From GYS-P2D sp964522505 (GTDB taxonomy: Bacteria; Bacteroidota; Bacteroidia; Chitinophagales; Saprospiraceae), in the NCBI GenBank assembly GCA_964522505.1, contig CAZFWJ010000011.1, positions 7,111-71,110 of the forward strand: 64,000 nucleotides of DNA, written 5' to 3'. A program made the translations under genes and the position numbers. The notes below the pieces were generated by a model. The model searched no databases and had not been told where the DNA came from. It saw nothing but the letters and a program-made list of their open reading frames with translations. Shown here one piece after another: positions 1 to 8,984 of this stretch. Within the stretch, counting starts at the first letter, position 1; each line of letters opens with the position of its first letter.

Positions 1-1243
1 AGAAATACTTATGCATCGACTCGTGACTCATAAAATTGAGCCGAGCCTTGAACATCCACATCCGAAATGCCTTGTGAAGGACGAGCAGATTCTCAACACT
101 GCGTGACAAAGCAAATGGCCAGTCTTCTTGATATTCTGGGTGAGCAATTGGTTGAAGTTCATTCTTCTTGGCATCACTCACTCTAGTTAGTTCCATCCTG
201 GCAATGCACGCAGCACTAAACACCTGCTGACAAAATAAGACAGGTTGCAGCGTGATCTTGTCTATGGTGAAAATCGGAGTTTCCCCCTCTCGAGAGAGAC
301 CATTAGCTGAACAATCTATGAATAGAGCCTTGCTTGCGTAGGGTACACTACCCTGTTGTAATTGTATCTCGCTCGGAGTGATCGATGTCACTCGACCTTT
401 TTCGATGATATTGCTGATACTTCGTAGCTGAACGACTTCTCGATCACTTACGGTTGCGCAGCGCCATTTCGTAGGGTGAGAGTTGTCATTTATTCTCATG
501 ATACCAGCAGTGTTCTCCATTTCCAAGAAGAAATCATTGATGTTCTTGGTACTCCTGAGCATATCCAATTGCTTCAATACCACTTTGGCAACATTTCCCA
601 CTTGCAATTTTTCTCGATGGAAGACCCATGGCTGATTAGAACAGATCCAATGGATCTTCTCCTCAAGCACCCCATTATCGAGCAGGTATAGAACGGCATC
701 CATCCCCGTCTTGCCATTGCCAATGATATAATATTGCTCCCATTTATCATATTCGTCCACTAAGTCATTAATGGGAATTAGTGGTACGCCATCCTCTACT
801 TTATACTTCGGTGCTTGTGTAGACGGCACCTGAACTTTCATATAGGTGGCATCGACTACTTTCTTGCGGATTTTGTAGGTCGTGATATCTTCTGGATTAT
901 CTAAAGGTGCCACCTTGCCATCTCCTAAATAATTATGCGCCGATAGAAATTCTACTCGACCACTCTTGGTCATCTTATCCAATACAGCCTGATAGTATTC
1001 TAAAATTTCAGTCTTTGAGGACAAGTCGGTTGTACCATTGCCCAGCACTCTCGAATTGACGCCATAAAATGCTGCCGGCTGATGGAGCCTCACAAAGGAG
1101 TATGCATTGACCCAATGTCCACCTGGTATGGACCTGCGATCTACTATGGATAATGTAGCACTTGAGTCCTGATGAAATATTTCATCAGCAAATGCCATTC
1201 CCATAGCTCCAGCACCAATAATGAGATAATCTGTTTCTTTCAT
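1..1243 (-). CDS. FAD/NAD(P)-binding oxidoreductase, flavin-monooxygenase-like (3' end outside window)
   Basis: I read this frame directly: it opens with ATG at 1243-1241 and stays open for about 414 codons to the left edge, so the C-terminus is missing. The N-terminus has a dinucleotide-binding motif GAGAMG (about residues 10-15) followed by an acidic strand end, and a second one, GNGKTG, lies near residue 175. This two-Rossmann layout is typical of flavoproteins using FAD and NAD(P)H, such as flavin monooxygenases. The substrate is not readable from sequence. It starts 23 bp after the isomerase-like gene at 1267-1761 on the same strand, so the two are probably co-transcribed, with this gene second. 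Identification as a flavoprotein is solid; monooxygenase activity is inference. Confidence 0.8.
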   Translation of the reverse strand, partial: MKETDYLIIGAGAMGMAFADEIFHQDSSATLSIVDRRSIPGGHWVNAYSFVRLHQPAAFYGVNSRVLGNGTTDLSSKTEILEYYQAVLDKMTKSGRVEFLSAHNYLGDGKVAPLDNPEDITTYKIRKKVVDATYMKVQVPSTQAPKYKVEDGVPLIPINDLVDEYDKWEQYYIIGNGKTGMDAVLYLLDNGVLEEKIHWICSNQPWVFHREKLQVGNVAKVVLKQLDMLRSTKNINDFFLEMENTAGIMRINDNSHPTKWRCATVSDREVVQLRSISNIIEKGRVTSITPSEIQLQQGSVPYASKALFIDCSANGLSREGETPIFTIDKITLQPVLFCQQVFSAACIARMELTRVSDAKKNELQPIAHPEYQEDWPFALSRSVENLLVLHKAFRMWMFKARLNFMSHESMHKYF

Positions 1244-1266
1244 ACCACCGACAGAATTCTTGATAG

Positions 1267-1761
1267 CTAAGATAGTCTCATGGATCGATAACTTCCGATG
1301 ACAACAAGTACGACGACAATCAGTGCGGCGACGACTGCCGGATAAAAAGTGAAATATGCAAAGTGATTGATAAAAGGTCCGTCAGGCATGAGACCACGAT
1401 TAGTCGTATAGGGTGCCGAGGAAAAGCCTAATGCATTGCCCCATACTTCGACCAGACCTGCTATTAACAATATCTTGGCCTCTCTCTTGGTCAGTTTTAA
1501 TAAGGGCGCAATGGCCACTACTAATATGACTAACATCCCATGCATGATAGGTCCCAGATGCGCATTGCGCCAGAGCTCCTTCTGGTCTGGTACAGAGAGT
1601 TCTATGGGGGGCAGTGGCCACAGTTGTAGGTAATCTCCCAGGGCTATCAGCCAAGCAAACCCAGCAAAACTACCTATGAGAATTACGATAGCCGAGTTGA
1701 AAATCATTTTGGCTCGCTGCTTCTGAGTAAGTCCAGGATATGTGACATCAATAGAAGTCAT
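1267..1761 (-). CDS. Styrene-oxide-isomerase-like (StyC-like) membrane protein
   Basis: The 164-residue protein has four predicted membrane helices (about 19-42, 69-90, 96-116, 134-156), the length and topology of styrene oxide isomerase. The region from His68 aligns without gaps to what I recall of Pseudomonas StyC: HxGPxxxGM at 68-76, WxN at 107-109 and NRGL at 121-124. In StyC, His58 binds heme b, and Asn64 and Tyr103 position the epoxide. Here the heme-ligand histidine is kept (His68), but the Asn position is His74 and the Tyr position is Phe113, so substrate or chemistry may differ. It is first in a likely two-gene operon with a flavoprotein, which fits an oxygenation-then-isomerisation scheme. 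The family call is fairly strong; the reaction is inference. Confidence 0.7.
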   Translation of the reverse strand: MTSIDVTYPGLTQKQRAKMIFNSAIVILIGSFAGFAWLIALGDYLQLWPLPPIELSVPDQKELWRNAHLGPIMHGMLVILVVAIAPLLKLTKREAKILLIAGLVEVWGNALGFSSAPYTTNRGLMPDGPFINHFAYFTFYPAVVAALIVVVLVVIGSYRSMRLS

Positions 1762-1839
1762 GATAGATCAGTTATAGCACACGAGGTAGTATAGTTCATA
1801 GTTGTGAGGATTATTCGATTTGTAAATTAGTCAATTTAC

Positions 1840-2019
1840 TTGCTGCAGCAGCTAACAAGTTTGCAAGATTCCATTGATGCATACAGAGATTACTTCATTG
1901 GCAATACTTCACTCAAAGAGTATAAACTACAAAGGAGGTTGGCCAGAGTCATCTTCCAAGGTCCTATAAGCGTAATTGAGCATAAGGACGTTATTGAGCT
2001 TGAACGTGTATCTTACTAA
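1840..2019 (+). other. Possible short gene or gene remnant
   Basis: A 59-codon open frame starts with TTG, after an in-frame stop at 1828-1830, and ends with TAA at 2017-2019, just before the lipoprotein gene at 2041. The translation is charged and helix-like (for example YRDYFIGNTSLKEYKLQRRL) and looks more protein-like than chance. There is no ATG and no family I recognise. It may be the tail of a decayed gene. Confidence 0.25.
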
Positions 2020-2040
2020 TACTAATCATAAGTACTAACT

Positions 2041-2502
2041 ATGAATCGATCCATATTCGTTCTCCTGAGCCTGGTGCTATTCGGTCTAGGCTGCAGCTCA
2101 GATGATGATGAGGTGAGCTGCGACAAAGAGACCATCATATTTGGACATTTCTTTGGAGAATGCTCAGGAGAGCGTTGCGTAGAGATTTACATGCTGCAAA
2201 ATCAATCGCTTTTTGAGGACTCTAATGAATTTTTTGACAGTTCAGAATTCGATTTTGAAGAATTGAGTAATGACTTATATACTCAGGTAGAAGATGTCAG
2301 AGCTTTGTTTCCACGTGAGCTTATTAATACCAGGAGTCAAACTTATGGTTGTCCCGATTGTGCAGATCAAGGGGGTGTATATCTGCAGCTCGTAGATCGG
2401 GGTGGGAGGGAATTCTTTATAGACCAAGACATCAATGAAATTCCTCAATTTTTACGAGATTTTGTCTTAGAGGTGAATGAACGAATTACGCTCTTGCCTT
2501 AA
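2041..2502 (+). CDS. Putative surface-exposed lipoprotein, unknown function
   Basis: This is a 153-residue protein with a type II signal peptide and lipobox LGC, giving a lipidated Cys18. The residues after the cysteine read SSDDDE, which fits the lipoprotein export signal (S followed by acidic residues) that sends lipoproteins to the cell surface in Bacteroidota. The mature part is acidic and holds several cysteines, including CSGERC and CPDC, that may form disulfides. I recognise no domain. It stands alone on the plus strand, about 200 bp before the barrel protein at 2699. Confidence 0.75.
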   Translation: MNRSIFVLLSLVLFGLGCSSDDDEVSCDKETIIFGHFFGECSGERCVEIYMLQNQSLFEDSNEFFDSSEFDFEELSNDLYTQVEDVRALFPRELINTRSQTYGCPDCADQGGVYLQLVDRGGREFFIDQDINEIPQFLRDFVLEVNERITLLP

Positions 2503-2698
2503 TAGATTATAGTAAAGACCTGCAAGGTTGTAAGCAATAGCCCAACGTCAATCATTATCGAAAATGGATTTTCATCATCGGCATATCATTATTAAGTGCG
2601 TTGAACAACTCTAAACATCAATCGATAATTCCATCATAGCCATTACAATTAGGCTAACTTTCTTCTCGTTACATAGACTAGACTTTAACTATCAGATT

Positions 2699-3286
2699 AT
2701 GAAAAAAAATATCCTATTAGTATCGTGTTTGCTTCTATGTTTTCTGACTCAAGCCCAAGAAATTGAGATCAATCCAGAATGGCAGAATAAAGGGGATTTC
2801 GTGTTTGCCTCATATATTGGGCTAACGACGAGCACACTTTCAGCAGGTGACTTTATTGATGAAGACAACAACTCAGGCAGCTCATTTCTGCTTGGAATAC
2901 AGGCTGATTACTTTTTCAAGCATAATTGGAGCGTAAAGGCAAAATTCAACTATGAGAATCGAGACTTCGGCACAGGTGCGAACGAGTTTCTTAATCTTAC
3001 TATCACCCCAGTATGGCACTTTGGTAAGAACAGGAGATGGCATTTGCATTTAGGTGCGGCATATTCGGCATTTTTAGATGATTCTATAGCGGATGGCGCA
3101 TTTGAGACTGATCTGGGTATCGGAGTTATTATACCTATAGGATCTCACCGATTCTTCATAGAAATAGACGGTGTCACTGATAATAATGCTTTCGAGGTAA
3201 ACATTACAGATATGAATGGTAGTGTCATCAGCACTACTACATTCCGGACAAATCGCAGCTCAATTAATTTTGGATATTTATTTTAA
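2699..3286 (+). CDS. Outer-membrane beta-barrel protein
   Basis: The 195-residue product has a clean signal peptide (MKKNILLVSCLLLCFLTQAQ) cleaved after AQ. The rest alternates short amphipathic beta strands with polar turns and ends in GYLF, with the C-terminal phenylalanine usual for outer-membrane barrels. The pattern and length match the small 8-strand OmpW/OmpX-like beta-barrels common in Bacteroidota. No ligand or enzyme site is visible. The structural class is reliable; the function is unknown. Confidence 0.7.
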   Translation: MKKNILLVSCLLLCFLTQAQEIEINPEWQNKGDFVFASYIGLTTSTLSAGDFIDEDNNSGSSFLLGIQADYFFKHNWSVKAKFNYENRDFGTGANEFLNLTITPVWHFGKNRRWHLHLGAAYSAFLDDSIADGAFETDLGIGVIIPIGSHRFFIEIDGVTDNNAFEVNITDMNGSVISTTTFRTNRSSINFGYLF

Positions 3287-3384
3287 TTCCATCGGCAGGC
3301 GACTTTATAGCCTCCATCAATTATAAGGTATATCTTCATTAGGAACTATTACGCTTACCAAGCGGCTTATACTAATGATTAGAT

Positions 3385-3612
3385 ATGATTAAGACTATTG
3401 TAGAAATTGCCTCGGCAATACTAATTCTAATCGGATTTGAATTATTCAACAGGAAGAGCATCGTCGCTTTTCAAATCATGGCAGTCGGACAGTTTCTTGC
3501 TATGATCATCTGTGGATTTACAGATCTTTGGTTTCTCGCCATCATGCATTTTGTCAATTGCCTTATGCAAATTAGAGGATGGTTAAAATGGCGAGAGAAA
3601 GCTGAAACTTAA
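3385..3612 (+). CDS. Small conserved membrane protein, PnuC-like C-terminus
   Basis: The 75-residue protein consists almost entirely of hydrophobic helices (about 5-22, 27-45, 48-64) and ends in a basic tail, RGWLKWREKAET. The last helix and the RGWLKW end resemble the C-terminus of PnuC-type nicotinamide mononucleotide transporters and similar short membrane proteins, but it is far too short to be a full PnuC. It converges with the arylamine N-acetyltransferase gene, whose stop lies 6 bp away. Function cannot be assigned. Confidence 0.55.
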   Translation: MIKTIVEIASAILILIGFELFNRKSIVAFQIMAVGQFLAMIICGFTDLWFLAIMHFVNCLMQIRGWLKWREKAET

Positions 3613-3617
3613 GCAAT

Positions 3618-4430
3618 CTAAGAGCTGGTCAGCGGAAATAGGCGCTCAAGCTCTGCATCACTGCAATCAAGCTCAAGATTAAACCGACTGGCTAATGTAT
3701 CAAGCCATGCCGAACCATAAGGGACATGAGACTTGTCTACGACTTCTATTCCCTTGCGGGTCGATAGCTCAGTATTGAATAGGCCAATACGTCCTTCTTC
3801 CGTATATCTCCCAATAAAACGATCGGTGTAAAAATGTGATTTAGGATTGGTAGACATATAATAATTGGAAATGTAGATATCGTCTGAGCTGATGTCGACA
3901 TAGTCAAAACTATATTGATTAGCCCAGCCTTCACCAACCTTGCGCTGAATAATGAACTGATTGACATTAAATGGAACAATTCGCACGATGCCATCATGGT
4001 CATTGATTTCGGATTGATCATTTATGTTGAGCGGAACCTTGCTCATTAAACCACCGAAGCCCACATCTGTGACATACTCCTCTCCATCCAAACCAACCAA
4101 TAATGCTAAGTGATTCCTAGGAGGAATGTGCTCCGGATTGCGCAACCATACCCTGCCCATTACTTGCCGAACCGAAAAGCCCAAGGATTTCAGCAGTAGT
4201 TCATACAATGTATTCAGCTCAAAACAATAGCCACCCCTGTTTGACTTAATAACTTTTTGAAAGAGCTTATCCGGCTCAAGGGCTATACCTCGTTTTAGAA
4301 TTACATCTAAATTTTCGAATGGGATCGCCTGCATATGGTGTTGCTGAAGTGCTACCAAGCCCTCGAAGTCAGTGTTAATATTGAGCAGATTTATTCTGGC
4401 TAAGTATTGATTTGCTTGGGCTTCAGTCAT
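3618..4430 (-). CDS. Arylamine N-acetyltransferase
   Basis: This 270-residue enzyme is the normal length for bacterial arylamine N-acetyltransferases, which move an acetyl group from acetyl-CoA to arylamines or hydrazines through a cysteine intermediate. The catalytic triad is visible: Cys69 in RGGYCFELN, His107 in PPRNHLALL and Asp122 in YVTDVGFGG. The protein is cytosolic with no signal peptide. Its ATG lies 26 bp from the end of the Ig-like gene at 4457, so it may follow the propeller/Ig-like pair in one transcript, though a functional link is not obvious. Confidence 0.93.
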   Translation of the reverse strand: MTEAQANQYLARINLLNINTDFEGLVALQQHHMQAIPFENLDVILKRGIALEPDKLFQKVIKSNRGGYCFELNTLYELLLKSLGFSVRQVMGRVWLRNPEHIPPRNHLALLVGLDGEEYVTDVGFGGLMSKVPLNINDQSEINDHDGIVRIVPFNVNQFIIQRKVGEGWANQYSFDYVDISSDDIYISNYYMSTNPKSHFYTDRFIGRYTEEGRIGLFNTELSTRKGIEVVDKSHVPYGSAWLDTLASRFNLELDCSDAELERLFPLTSS

Positions 4431-4456
4431 GGTATAAACTCTACAATTATACGTTA

Positions 4457-5533
4457 CTATTCACAAGTAATCAACAGCTTAAACTCCTGTGTTGTCTCTT
4501 GAGATTCCTCAGTAATAGGTCTATCAAACAGGTGCATCAGATTGTTGCCCGCCAAGTCCTCGAGTTGTTGCTCAAGACTGATGGTGTAATCCCCCGCTTG
4601 CCAATTCTCCTCAGGCTGGAATAAGATTGTATTGCCATGACTATCGTACTCAAGCGTACCCGCCACTCTATGGCCCTGATAGTATAGTCCGAAGGCATCG
4701 ATGAGGCTGCCATAATCGACCTGTTCGGTAATAGCTATAGTCAGTGGATTGAGCGTATGTGCCTGCAAGCTGCCTACGCTCCATGCATCTATAGATGGCT
4801 GCTCTCTATCGGCATCAGTGGTTACGAAGCGATGACTAACTGGGTTGACCATATTTGATCCCTCCATATCTTTGATGGCTCCATCTATCTGCAGAATATA
4901 GGTCGCATATGGATCAAACACACTGCCCAGATGACGATTAGGCCCCAGGAGTCGCTTTTGTCGGCCTGGCTCTATCCAAATAGTCAACAGTGTCCCATCA
5001 TCTGATAGCAAGGGCGCCTTCAGGTTTAATATGGAGCGATCGATTGCGGCACCATCTTCATTCAAAAATTGAATGTGTTCATAGATTTTAACAGGGTTAA
5101 CAGGTCGCGAAAATCGGATATACCATTTTAAAATGTTGGCAGGAACTTCCTTGACCGAAGGATAGATATTGACGATATCAATGGCTTCATAAGCTTGTGG
5201 CTTATCGATACTGAAGTGTGATACCGCTCCTTCACACAATAGGGTATACGGAGTCTCTTGATTAAATGGAACTAATGGCTTGAATATAATTGAGGACTTC
5301 TCTGACTCGATCGTGCCGATAATCGTAGGCCCTTCATAGCTGTAAGGATCAACAGTGATCTGCCCTTTAATGACCTTAAAATCATCGGTATCACATCCCC
5401 CCGATACAGTAAGATAGGATGTGTTGAGTTCCAGAATTTCTGGAGGCTGCTGACTACTAGCCTCCAGAACTCCCGATATCAGGATAGCACAAGTCAACAG
5501 TGCACCCCATGTAGAGTGTTGGACTATAACCAA
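4457..5533 (-). CDS. Secreted protein with bacterial Ig-like (SbsA-type) domains
   Basis: The frame begins with TTG at 5533 and overlaps the end of the upstream propeller gene by 10 bp, suggesting translational coupling. The start is supported by a signal peptide (hydrophobic stretch about 10-22, then ASSQQ). The mature protein is beta-rich. At least two segments carry the SbsA Ig-like signature: IRFSRPVNP with ATYILQIDGAIKDMEG, and later LEDLAGNNL. These domains occur in cell-surface and secreted bacterial proteins. There is no T9SS tail or lipobox. It probably acts with the propeller protein, but the role is unknown. Confidence 0.6.
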   Translation of the reverse strand: MVIVQHSTWGALLTCAILISGVLEASSQQPPEILELNTSYLTVSGGCDTDDFKVIKGQITVDPYSYEGPTIIGTIESEKSSIIFKPLVPFNQETPYTLLCEGAVSHFSIDKPQAYEAIDIVNIYPSVKEVPANILKWYIRFSRPVNPVKIYEHIQFLNEDGAAIDRSILNLKAPLLSDDGTLLTIWIEPGRQKRLLGPNRHLGSVFDPYATYILQIDGAIKDMEGSNMVNPVSHRFVTTDADREQPSIDAWSVGSLQAHTLNPLTIAITEQVDYGSLIDAFGLYYQGHRVAGTLEYDSHGNTILFQPEENWQAGDYTISLEQQLEDLAGNNLMHLFDRPITEESQETTQEFKLLITCE

Positions 5534-6621
5534 CGATTATTACTTGTCTTGAGGCCTAATACGCCATTAGCACCACGCTGAATCATCACGAAGGTCGTTT
5601 CGTTGAGTTTATCCAACTGTTGCACGTTGACAAAAGGCAGGTTGATAAAGTCTACTCCTGCCGTGCCTGCACGCTCCTGAACACGCTCTGTAAGAGAGTC
5701 ACTAAAACCCTCGATGTTAGACACTTTAATCTTCATAAGTGCTCGATTAGAATTAGCCATAAGCACGTAGCGCTCACCTTCTTTCTCCATCTCGATGATA
5801 TCAAGCGGGGTGTTCCAATTACCTAACTCAGCCACAGTACGTCCTTTGGCGTGAGCTCCATCCTGTAGATCACTCATTGGAAATACGACAAGCGGCGTAC
5901 AGGTATAACTCGCTAATATCTGCGACTTACCGTTGATCTTAATCGGCGTAAAGGTCTTGATTGGTGCATAAGTCTCATACTGACCATGAGCGGCATGATA
6001 TATCTCGAGTGAGCTCTGTAATTCGCTCTCATTGAACGGAAACGATATCGCTCTGAATGTAGAAGAAAACTCCGCATTGCTCAAGCCACTAACCATCACT
6101 TTACCCTCGGCATATCTCAAATCAGATATCGCCCATTGGCGCAACGACCTTCCTCTTCTATCGGTGGCGTCAGCAGCAACAGCGTTGTCCAACACAGTTT
6201 TAGAATAGCTAACTCTTTCTATATTGACAGGCTCGAGCGTATTATTATTCACTAAGAACAGTAATGACTTACCAGAACTGTGATTTACAGCGATATAGAC
6301 ATTTTCGTTTGAGGGGTCTACGGCAAGATCTATGATCTGCAGCTGATCGGTCTCTGTTCCCAATAGTTTACTGAGCTCCTCCTCTAGATCAGCAATTGCC
6401 ATCTGATCATTCTCAGCTTTTTCCTGAGTAGATAGATCGATTGCAACCACCTCTGCGGCATCGCTATCTCCGATGAATAATATGCCCTCAGGTCCAAAAG
6501 CCATAGCATGAACACTCTGTATCTCAGGATCTCCTAAGACAAAATCTTCAGTATAATTAATTGAGGCGATTGCGACGCTGCTGATCAACGCCAATGCTAA
6601 TAGTAGAAATAGCTGTTTCAT
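5524..6621 (-). CDS. Secreted beta-propeller-like protein
   Basis: The 365-residue protein has a signal peptide (MKQLFLLLALALISSVAIAS). It then shows repeating short beta segments with blade-like turns, for example GPEGILFIGDSDAAEVVAID, IIDLAVDPSNENVYIAV and ISDLRYAEGKVMVSG, the pattern of NHL/YVTN-type propellers that bind ligands or proteins. The end of this frame overlaps the start of the Ig-like gene, so both are made from one transcript. No heme, metal or catalytic signature is obvious. The propeller fold is a reading of the repeat pattern and is moderately sure. Confidence 0.6.
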   Translation of the reverse strand: MKQLFLLLALALISSVAIASINYTEDFVLGDPEIQSVHAMAFGPEGILFIGDSDAAEVVAIDLSTQEKAENDQMAIADLEEELSKLLGTETDQLQIIDLAVDPSNENVYIAVNHSSGKSLLFLVNNNTLEPVNIERVSYSKTVLDNAVAADATDRRGRSLRQWAISDLRYAEGKVMVSGLSNAEFSSTFRAISFPFNESELQSSLEIYHAAHGQYETYAPIKTFTPIKINGKSQILASYTCTPLVVFPMSDLQDGAHAKGRTVAELGNWNTPLDIIEMEKEGERYVLMANSNRALMKIKVSNIEGFSDSLTERVQERAGTAGVDFINLPFVNVQQLDKLNETTFVMIQRGANGVLGLKTSNNRWL

Positions 6622-6728
6622 TGCTGATGTTTATGTTTAAATGTATATGACTGTTTAAGGTTAACCAATATCAACGGCTATAGTTTTGGAGTGGCATTAT
6701 CTAACTATCAGTGGTCTGTCTGAAGACC

Positions 6729-6872
6729 TTAATTCAGCCAATGTGAGTAGTATGTCGAAAATCGCCAATTTAGTTTCTCTTTGCCACTATTGAGTAGGCC
6801 GTGTTGCAGGATTTGGCAGTTGCCTTGATCATGCCATATGCGCGATCTGCTAAAATTGAATAGATCGAAATA
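6729..6872 (-). pseudogene. Gene fragment, C-terminal end of an unidentified protein
   Basis: Inside the 408-bp gap between the propeller gene and pckA, the minus strand holds a 47-codon open frame without a start codon, directly after an in-frame stop. The translation contains IWHDQGNCQILQHGLLNSGK and then a WRFSTYYSHWLN end, which looks like real protein rather than noise. I do not recognise the family. It is best read as the surviving tail of a decayed gene. The rest of the gap holds only the pckA promoter region. Confidence 0.3.
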
Positions 6873-6974
6873 TTATACTGCAATTTATTTTATACGCAAA
6901 ATTTATTTAAGTAATAAGACAATGTATAAATAGTATCTCTTCCGATTTCTCTGCACAACTTTCTCAAATGGTCA

Positions 6975-6982
6975 TAAGTTTG
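6975..6982 (+). promoter_or_regulatory. Candidate -7 promoter element of pckA
   Basis: TAAGTTTG matches the Bacteroidota -7 consensus TAnnTTTG and lies 47 bp before the pckA ATG in an AT-rich upstream region. No clear -33 TTG is present at the usual distance, so confidence is modest. Confidence 0.4.
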
Positions 6983-7029
6983 TGTACTAATTGATCAAGT
7001 TCAATATTGCACTACACTAAGTATAAATT

Positions 7030-8646
7030 ATGAAATCTTACGGATACAAAAACCCGAATGTCGACATCGCAACGCTAGGATTAAGCGATACGTCGATCTA
7101 TTGGAACCTATCCCCTGCCGCATTGATAGAGCATACTATTTCTTCGGGACAAGGTGAGCTCGCCTCATCAGGAGCACTTAAAGTGAATACCGGCCAATTC
7201 ACTGGTCGCTCACCTAAAGATCGCTATATCGTGGAGGACAAAATTACCTCCAAAACTGTTGATTGGGGGACGGTCAATCAACCAATCACCACTGCTCAGT
7301 ACAACAAGCTTTATAAACGAGTAATCGATCATCTGAATAAAAGAGATCAGGTCTATGCTCGAGATGCTTATGCCTGTGCAAGCCTCAACTATAGACTAAA
7401 CGTCCGGGTATACTCTGAACAGCCGTGGCAAAGTTTATTCGTCCATAACATGTTTTTGAGACCAACAAAAAAGGAGGTTTCCTCCATTGACCCTGACTGG
7501 CAGATATTTGTGGCCAGTGGTCTCGAGGTCGACCATAAAGAAATGGGACTACGTCAGAAGAACTTTGCCATCATCAACTTTACTGAGAAAAAAATAATCA
7601 TAGGCGGCACGGCCTATACGGGAGAAATTAAGAAAGGTATCTTCTCCGTCCTCAACTTCTTATTGCCAACTGAGCATGAAGTTCTATCGATGCATTGCTC
7701 CGCTAATGTGGGGAAGAAAGGAGATACTGCCCTATTCTTTGGACTATCTGGTACTGGTAAGACTACACTATCCACAGACTCTGAAAGAAAGCTTATCGGC
7801 GACGATGAACACGGATGGGCTTCCTCAAGCGTATTCAATTTTGAGGGAGGTTGCTATGCAAAAACGATTAATCTCTCCGAATCTAAAGAGCCTCAGATCT
7901 ATAAAGCAATCAAGTTTGGGGCTATGTTAGAAAATGTTGGATTTCATGACCGAGCCAATAGGCTCGTTGACTATGCGGATGCCTCTATCACACAAAACAC
8001 TCGGGTCAGCTATCCAATCTATCACATCGACAATATCGTATACAACTCTCGTGGAGAAATTCCGGAGAATGTTTTCTTCTTGACTTGTGATGCATTTGGC
8101 GTGCTACCTCCAATATCTAAACTGTCTACACCTCAAGCGATGTATCACTTCCTATCTGGTTATACAGCCAAGATAGCTGGTACAGAGGCAGGTATCAATG
8201 AACCAGAAGCTACGTTTTCTGCGTGCTTCGGCCTACCCTTCTTACCGCTTAAGCCTACTGTATATGCAGAATTGCTTGGCAAGAAAATTGAAAATGGTCA
8301 AAAGCGGATTAATAAAAAAATTAATGTTTGGCTAGTAAACACGGGATGGACTGGGGGACCATTTGGTCAAGGATCCAGAATGGAACTGTCCTATACCCGA
8401 GCTATGATTAGAGCTGCCTTATCAGGCGCATTGGACGAAGTGGCCTATGAGACGGAACCATTCTTTGGTTTGGCGGTTCCAAAATGCTGTCCAGACGTAC
8501 CCAATGCTCTCCTCTTCCCGAGAGATACTTGGCCTAATGAAGAAGAGTATGACGCCCAGGCGAAGAAACTTGTGGACTTATTCAAAGACAATTTTATGAA
8601 GTATGAATCCTATGCCTCTACCGAGATCCTCGAAGTAATGAGTTAA
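7030..8646 (+). CDS. pckA: Phosphoenolpyruvate carboxykinase (ATP)
   Basis: The 538-residue cytosolic enzyme converts oxaloacetate and ATP to phosphoenolpyruvate, CO2 and ADP, the entry step of gluconeogenesis. Length and motifs match ATP-type PEPCK: TGRSPKDR near 58-65 for oxaloacetate binding, the kinase P-loop GLSGTGKTTLS at about 238-248, and the following IGDDEHGW metal/nucleotide segment near 256-263. The ATG is preceded by a TAnnTTTG element, and a strong hairpin terminator lies 30 bp after the stop, so it is probably monocistronic. Its neighbours sdaA and ald feed pyruvate-family carbon into the same part of metabolism. Confidence 0.97.
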   Translation: MKSYGYKNPNVDIATLGLSDTSIYWNLSPAALIEHTISSGQGELASSGALKVNTGQFTGRSPKDRYIVEDKITSKTVDWGTVNQPITTAQYNKLYKRVIDHLNKRDQVYARDAYACASLNYRLNVRVYSEQPWQSLFVHNMFLRPTKKEVSSIDPDWQIFVASGLEVDHKEMGLRQKNFAIINFTEKKIIIGGTAYTGEIKKGIFSVLNFLLPTEHEVLSMHCSANVGKKGDTALFFGLSGTGKTTLSTDSERKLIGDDEHGWASSSVFNFEGGCYAKTINLSESKEPQIYKAIKFGAMLENVGFHDRANRLVDYADASITQNTRVSYPIYHIDNIVYNSRGEIPENVFFLTCDAFGVLPPISKLSTPQAMYHFLSGYTAKIAGTEAGINEPEATFSACFGLPFLPLKPTVYAELLGKKIENGQKRINKKINVWLVNTGWTGGPFGQGSRMELSYTRAMIRAALSGALDEVAYETEPFFGLAVPKCCPDVPNALLFPRDTWPNEEEYDAQAKKLVDLFKDNFMKYESYASTEILEVMS

Positions 8647-8670
8647 GGCGTGTCATAATCAGTCATGCCG

Positions 8671-8721
8671 AAAACAATGATGGCTAAATGAATTAATCAT
8701 TTAGTCATCATTCTTGTTTTA
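8671..8721 (+). terminator. Strong hairpin terminator after pckA
   Basis: A 16-bp stem (8676-8691 with 8697-8712, one G-T wobble) encloses a 5-nt loop. It is flanked by an A-run on the left and CTTGTTTT on the right, so it can act as a rho-independent terminator and may work in both directions. Confidence 0.75.
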
Positions 8722-8984
8722 CGATAGTCTATACAGCACCGTACTGACACAGTTATTCTTGCGATACTTAATTTCTCAACTAATCATCAATAGAATTTCC
8801 TTTTAGTAAGCGATAATCAGCCTTAAGCTTCAAAACACCACCTGCTTCCAAAGACTATCTATCTGTTAATCAGCCCTTTAAGCACGTTGATAAAAATTAT
8901 ACAAATTTGTTTAGTTTGATGTAACTTTTGAAGCCCTCCACAAAAGTACTACCGAATAATATTTAAAAGTTTGAATTTAGTAGT

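Noticed and set aside
8901..8910. Palindrome ACAAATTTGT as an operator
   Set aside because: It is a single 10-bp AT-rich palindrome with no gene start in a suitable position.
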